Shown piece by piece: positions 42,216 through 44,774 of a stretch of DNA of 44,774 nucleotides. The stretch is from NCBI GenBank assembly GCA_023432805.1, contig JAEYUG010000003.1, positions 1-44,774 of the forward strand, given 5' to 3'. Below the pieces are notes generated by a model. The model searched no databases. It was not told the DNA's origin and was given only the letters and a program-made list of their open reading frames with translations. Both the position numbers and the translations under genes were made by a program. Source of the DNA: Bacteroidota bacterium (GTDB lineage: Bacteria; Bacteroidota; Ignavibacteria; SZUA-365). Within the stretch, counting starts at the first letter, position 1. The number at the start of each line of letters is the position of its first letter.

Positions 42216-42901
42216 CGGCGTCGTCCCGCATCGATCCTCAGCACGACGACGCCGCCCGCTGGGCGGCGTCGCTCGTTTCGATCATCCTCCCGACGTGGAA
42301 CCGGGCCGCTGTGCTCGAACGCGCGATCGACTCGGTGCGCGCACAGACGCACGAGGCATGGGAGCTGATCGTCGAGGACGATGGGTCCGACGACGAGACG
42401 TCCGCACTGCTCGTACGGCTGTCGGCCGAGGAACCGCGTCTGGTGCTGTGCGGCCATGATCGGTGGGGTCCCGGCGCCAGCCGCAATCACGGATTGACCC
42501 ATGCACGCGGCGTGTACGTCACGTACCTGGATTCCGACGACGAGTATCTGCCTGCACACCTCGCACTGCGGGTGGCGTGGATGGAAGCGCATCCCGACGT
42601 CGATCTCGTGCATGGCGGCGTGGTGGTGGTGGGTCCCCCGGGCAGCGACACCGTTGCCGACGTGCGCGACCAGCGCCGGCGCATCGCGATCGCCGACTGC
42701 GCCGTGGGCGGCACCTTCTTCGCGCGTGCGGCGCTCTTGCGGGCGCACGGGCGGTGGACCGACGACTACGGCGAGGACTACCGTCTTCTGCACGCCCTCG
42801 AGCCGCATGCCCGCATCGTCCGCGTCGACTTTGCGACCTACCTGTACCACCGCGACGGCGCTCCCACCCGCTGCGACTGCGCCTCCGGGAACTACCTTTG
42901 A
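42212..42901 (+). CDS. Glycosyltransferase family 2 protein
   Basis: The product is 229 residues. It is a GT-A fold transferase: SIILPTWNRAAVLERAIDSV at the N-terminus, the nucleotide-sugar segment VEDDGSDDET, and the metal-binding D-x-D in LDSDDEYLPAHL. W-x-D-D-Y-G-E-D-Y near residue 187 matches the catalytic-base region of the family. It is short for GT2 but ends after the expected core. The start is the GTG at 42212 overlapping the lipA stop (GTGA), so translation is coupled. Sugar and acceptor are unknown. It has no link to lipoylation that I can see. Confidence 0.88.
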   Translation: MTASSRIDPQHDDAARWAASLVSIILPTWNRAAVLERAIDSVRAQTHEAWELIVEDDGSDDETSALLVRLSAEEPRLVLCGHDRWGPGASRNHGLTHARGVYVTYLDSDDEYLPAHLALRVAWMEAHPDVDLVHGGVVVVGPPGSDTVADVRDQRRRIAIADCAVGGTFFARAALLRAHGRWTDDYGEDYRLLHALEPHARIVRVDFATYLYHRDGAPTRCDCASGNYL

Positions 42902-42949
42902 AATCGCACGGGCATTTCGTAGCGTGCGGCACTGCAATCGAGTGAACAC

Positions 42950-44146
42950 ATGCGCTGGCGCTTCAAGACCTCCCATTTCAAGATCTATCTCGGAATCATC
43001 GCGATCGGGATCATTGCGGGACTCCAATTCTACACCTCGCAGCTCGTTCAGACACTGCAGGAAAAGGAACACCGGTACGCCGACCTCTACGTCAAGGCGA
43101 TCGAATACATCGGAAGCGACCAGGCCGCCGACAATCCCGATCTGACGCTCATCACCGAGGAGATCATCAACAAGATCGACTTTCCGGTGATCGTCACGAC
43201 CAGCGACAGCATCATCTCTGCGCACAAGAACATCGAGTACGACAGCAGTCTCAGCGCACAGGAACTCGATGCCCTGCTGCTGCGCGAGCGCGATGCAATG
43301 GCTGAAGAGAATCCCCCGCTCGTGCTCAAGGTCGGTGACGACATCCTCCAGTACGTGTATTACGGAGAGTCGAAGACCGTTCGCCTGCTGCGTGTGCTGC
43401 CGCTCTACGAGCTGCTCGTCGCTGCGATGTTCATCCTTCTCGGATACCAGGGCTTCACCTACTTCAAGCGGCATGAGCAGGCGAACATCTGGGTCGGCAT
43501 GTCGAAGGAGACCGCCCATCAGCTCGGCACGCCGATCATGAGCCTCCTGGGATGGCTCGAACTGCTCCGCGCGCAAAAGGACAACCCCGTCTCGGTCGCC
43601 TCCATCGTCGACGACATGGAGAACGATGTGCAGCGGCTCAACCGTATCGCGCAGCGGTTCTCGAAGATCGGATCGCGTCCCGAACTGACACGGCTCGACA
43701 TCACCGAGACCGTCGCCAAGGCAGTGGAGTACTATCGTCGGCGTCTCCCGCAGATGGGACGAAAGATCGACATCGCAGTACAGGGTGAGGGTCCCCTCTA
43801 CGTGCGTTACAATGCCGAACTCTTCGAGTGGGTGCTGGAGAACCTCATACGCAATGCTGTTGACGCGATCGAGGGTCCCGTTGGACGCATCGACTTCCAT
43901 CTGCGCGCCTCGGGGACCTCGGCGTTCATCGACGTGACCGATTCCGGACGCGGCATTGACAAGCGCGTGCGCAAGGACATCTTCCGTCCCGGTTTCAGCA
44001 CGAAGAAGCGGGGGTGGGGACTCGGTCTCAGCCTCTCGCGCCGCATCGTCGAAGACTACCACGGCGGCAAGATCGGCGTGCTGCACTCCGACACGAAGCG
44101 CGGCACGACCTTCCGCATCCGCCTGCCGCTCGGCGCATCCTCCTGA
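42950..44146 (+). CDS. Membrane sensor histidine kinase
   Basis: The product is 398 residues. Two membrane helices (about 11-30 and 149-168) flank a short periplasmic sensor region of no named family. The dimerisation helix carries the phospho-accepting histidine in SKETAHQLGTPIMSLLGWLE, at about residue 188. The ATPase domain has the N box ENLIRNAVDAIEG, G1 DSGRGIDK, F-box R-P-G-F-S-T-K-K-R and G2 GWGLGLSLSRRI. The HQLGTP form of the H-box is widespread in Bacteroidota kinases. No response regulator is adjacent in the window. The signal is unknown. Confidence 0.93.
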   Translation: MRWRFKTSHFKIYLGIIAIGIIAGLQFYTSQLVQTLQEKEHRYADLYVKAIEYIGSDQAADNPDLTLITEEIINKIDFPVIVTTSDSIISAHKNIEYDSSLSAQELDALLLRERDAMAEENPPLVLKVGDDILQYVYYGESKTVRLLRVLPLYELLVAAMFILLGYQGFTYFKRHEQANIWVGMSKETAHQLGTPIMSLLGWLELLRAQKDNPVSVASIVDDMENDVQRLNRIAQRFSKIGSRPELTRLDITETVAKAVEYYRRRLPQMGRKIDIAVQGEGPLYVRYNAELFEWVLENLIRNAVDAIEGPVGRIDFHLRASGTSAFIDVTDSGRGIDKRVRKDIFRPGFSTKKRGWGLGLSLSRRIVEDYHGGKIGVLHSDTKRGTTFRIRLPLGASS

Positions 44147-44167
44147 CACCTTCGAAAGGATCCACGC

Positions 44168-44446
44168 ATGCCTCTTCTCTCCTCCGACGACGTGCAGCAA
44201 CGCTGTGCCGCGCTGCCCTGCTGGTCCGTTGACGGCGACGCCATTTGCAGGACCTTCGTGTGTGCGAGCTTCCACCACGCGATCGGATTCGTGGTGCAGA
44301 TCGCCATGCTGGCCGAGGTTGCCGACCATCACCCCGACATCGACATCCGCTACAACACGGTGCACATCGTGCTGTCGACCCACAGTGCGGGCGGCGTCAC
44401 CGAAAAGGACTTCGCACTTGCCGCACAGATCGACGCGCTGGTCTGA
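44168..44446 (+). CDS. Pterin-4a-carbinolamine dehydratase family protein
   Basis: The product is 92 residues, the usual length. The family recycles tetrahydrobiopterin carbinolamine, normally alongside aromatic amino acid hydroxylases. The signature is E-V-A-D-H-H-P-D-I-D-I-R-Y-N, followed by LSTHSAGGVTEKDFALA, with the active-site histidines and the acidic residue in place. GAAAGGA lies just before the ATG at 44168. No phenylalanine hydroxylase gene is nearby, so it may act in another pathway. It follows the histidine kinase by 21 bases. Confidence 0.93.
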   Translation: MPLLSSDDVQQRCAALPCWSVDGDAICRTFVCASFHHAIGFVVQIAMLAEVADHHPDIDIRYNTVHIVLSTHSAGGVTEKDFALAAQIDALV

Positions 44447-44481
44447 ATCTTCGCTGTCAACGTGGGATCTGTTGCACACCA

Positions 44482-44512
44482 ACCACGACACCCTGACCCG
44501 CAGGGTGGTGGT
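44482..44512 (+). terminator. Hairpin downstream of the pterin dehydratase gene
   Basis: CACCCTG (44489-44495) pairs with CAGGGTG (44501-44507). The stem continues, after a two-base bulge, as ACCAC/GTGGT, about 12 bp in all. It lies 36 bases after the stop at 44446. No T-run follows, so termination is uncertain. The rest of 44447-44709 shows no gene I can support. Confidence 0.35.
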
Positions 44513-44709
44513 ACAGCGCCAGGTATTGCAAAAAATCCGATCGAGTACTCCGAATTTTGTGGCATCGTACCCATGTGTTTCGTATCATCCCCAATCTCCA
44601 GTTTTGAAGTGACGCGATTCGACCGCGTTGAAGGATTGTTCCTATGCATGATTGACGTGCGAGCGGCCTGGCCGCATTCACGAAACATATATTCCTTCAG
44701 GAGAGTCAC

Positions 44710-44774
44710 ATGAGTTCACCTCCCCGAGTCACACCCCGCCGTGCCGGATCCTGGCACACAATGTGTCCCCCCCC
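44710..44774 (+). CDS. Possible start of a further gene (partial, runs off the window)
   Basis: An ATG at 44710 is preceded by a good AGGAGAG ribosome site (44698-44704) and opens a frame to the window end: M-S-S-P-P-R-V-T-P-R-R-A-G-S-W. Only about 21 codons are visible and the sequence ends in a C-run. I cannot identify the product. Confidence 0.4.
   Translation, partial: MSSPPRVTPRRAGSWHTMCPP

Noticed and set aside
42179..44491. Minus-strand open frame of 770 codons
   Set aside because: It is antisense to the GT2, kinase and dehydratase genes, each with intact motifs.
44447..44709. Short open frames in the last intergenic stretch
   Set aside because: They are short, lack ribosome sites and show no recognisable motif.
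1..44774. Search for tRNA, rRNA, insertion sequences and attachment sites
   Set aside because: No cloverleaf-like or rRNA-like sequence, transposase or integrase motif was seen by eye; a tRNAscan or Rfam run would be needed to exclude small RNAs.

Overview
The window looks like chromosome from a high-GC member of the Bacteroidota/Chlorobiota (FCB) group. The Kapabacteria/Ignavibacteria side fits best, but that placement is inference. Evidence: three secreted proteins end in type IX secretion (T9SS) type A C-terminal sorting domains, one with the Y-P-N-P-F-N-P-S signature; there are GldL/GldM-like motor proteins; the E1 subunit of a 2-oxo acid dehydrogenase is an alpha-beta fusion; and one promoter candidate has the Bacteroidota TAnnTTTG form. 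No RNA genes, CRISPR arrays, insertion sequences or prophage genes were seen.

Layout. 1-4773 (minus strand): a lipoprotein, a Wzx-type flippase, an HNH endonuclease, trpS, scpA and the start of scpB, all co-directional. scpB carries an in-frame 27-bp minisatellite. 4886-5812 (plus): a sugar-nucleotide epimerase, divergent from that block. 5922-16441 (plus): the most unusual region. It holds two successive GldL-like/GldM-like pairs, two large outer-membrane barrel proteins and a VWA-OmpA protein. I read this as a divergent trans-envelope motor/secretion cluster in which recognisable gldK and gldN are absent. 16612-22976 (plus): recD2, a two-PAS protein, a crtZ-like hydroxylase, an M16 peptidase and a class I aminotransferase. 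22986-26264: nuoG-nuoH-nuoI of complex I. 26277-35338: three T9SS cargo proteins (LamG, P-domain and a small one), then a membrane glycosyltransferase with TPRs that overlaps the last cargo gene.

35361-37610 (minus): a two-CBS protein and hutH, whose MIO tripeptide reads Ser-Ser-Gly instead of Ala-Ser-Gly. 37824-42901 (plus): fused E1, E2 and lipA (assembly and lipoylation of a 2-oxo acid dehydrogenase), followed by a GT2 glycosyltransferase. 42950-44446: a histidine kinase and a pterin-4a-carbinolamine dehydratase. The window ends inside what may be the start of another gene.

How the genes relate. The GldL/GldM-like cluster would supply energy-coupled transport across the envelope, and the CTD proteins at 26-33 kb are the expected T9SS substrates. 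The OmpA-domain protein could anchor such a machine to peptidoglycan. The flippase, epimerase and glycosyltransferases could supply surface glycans. Assignments rest on motifs and architecture read by eye; no database search was possible.
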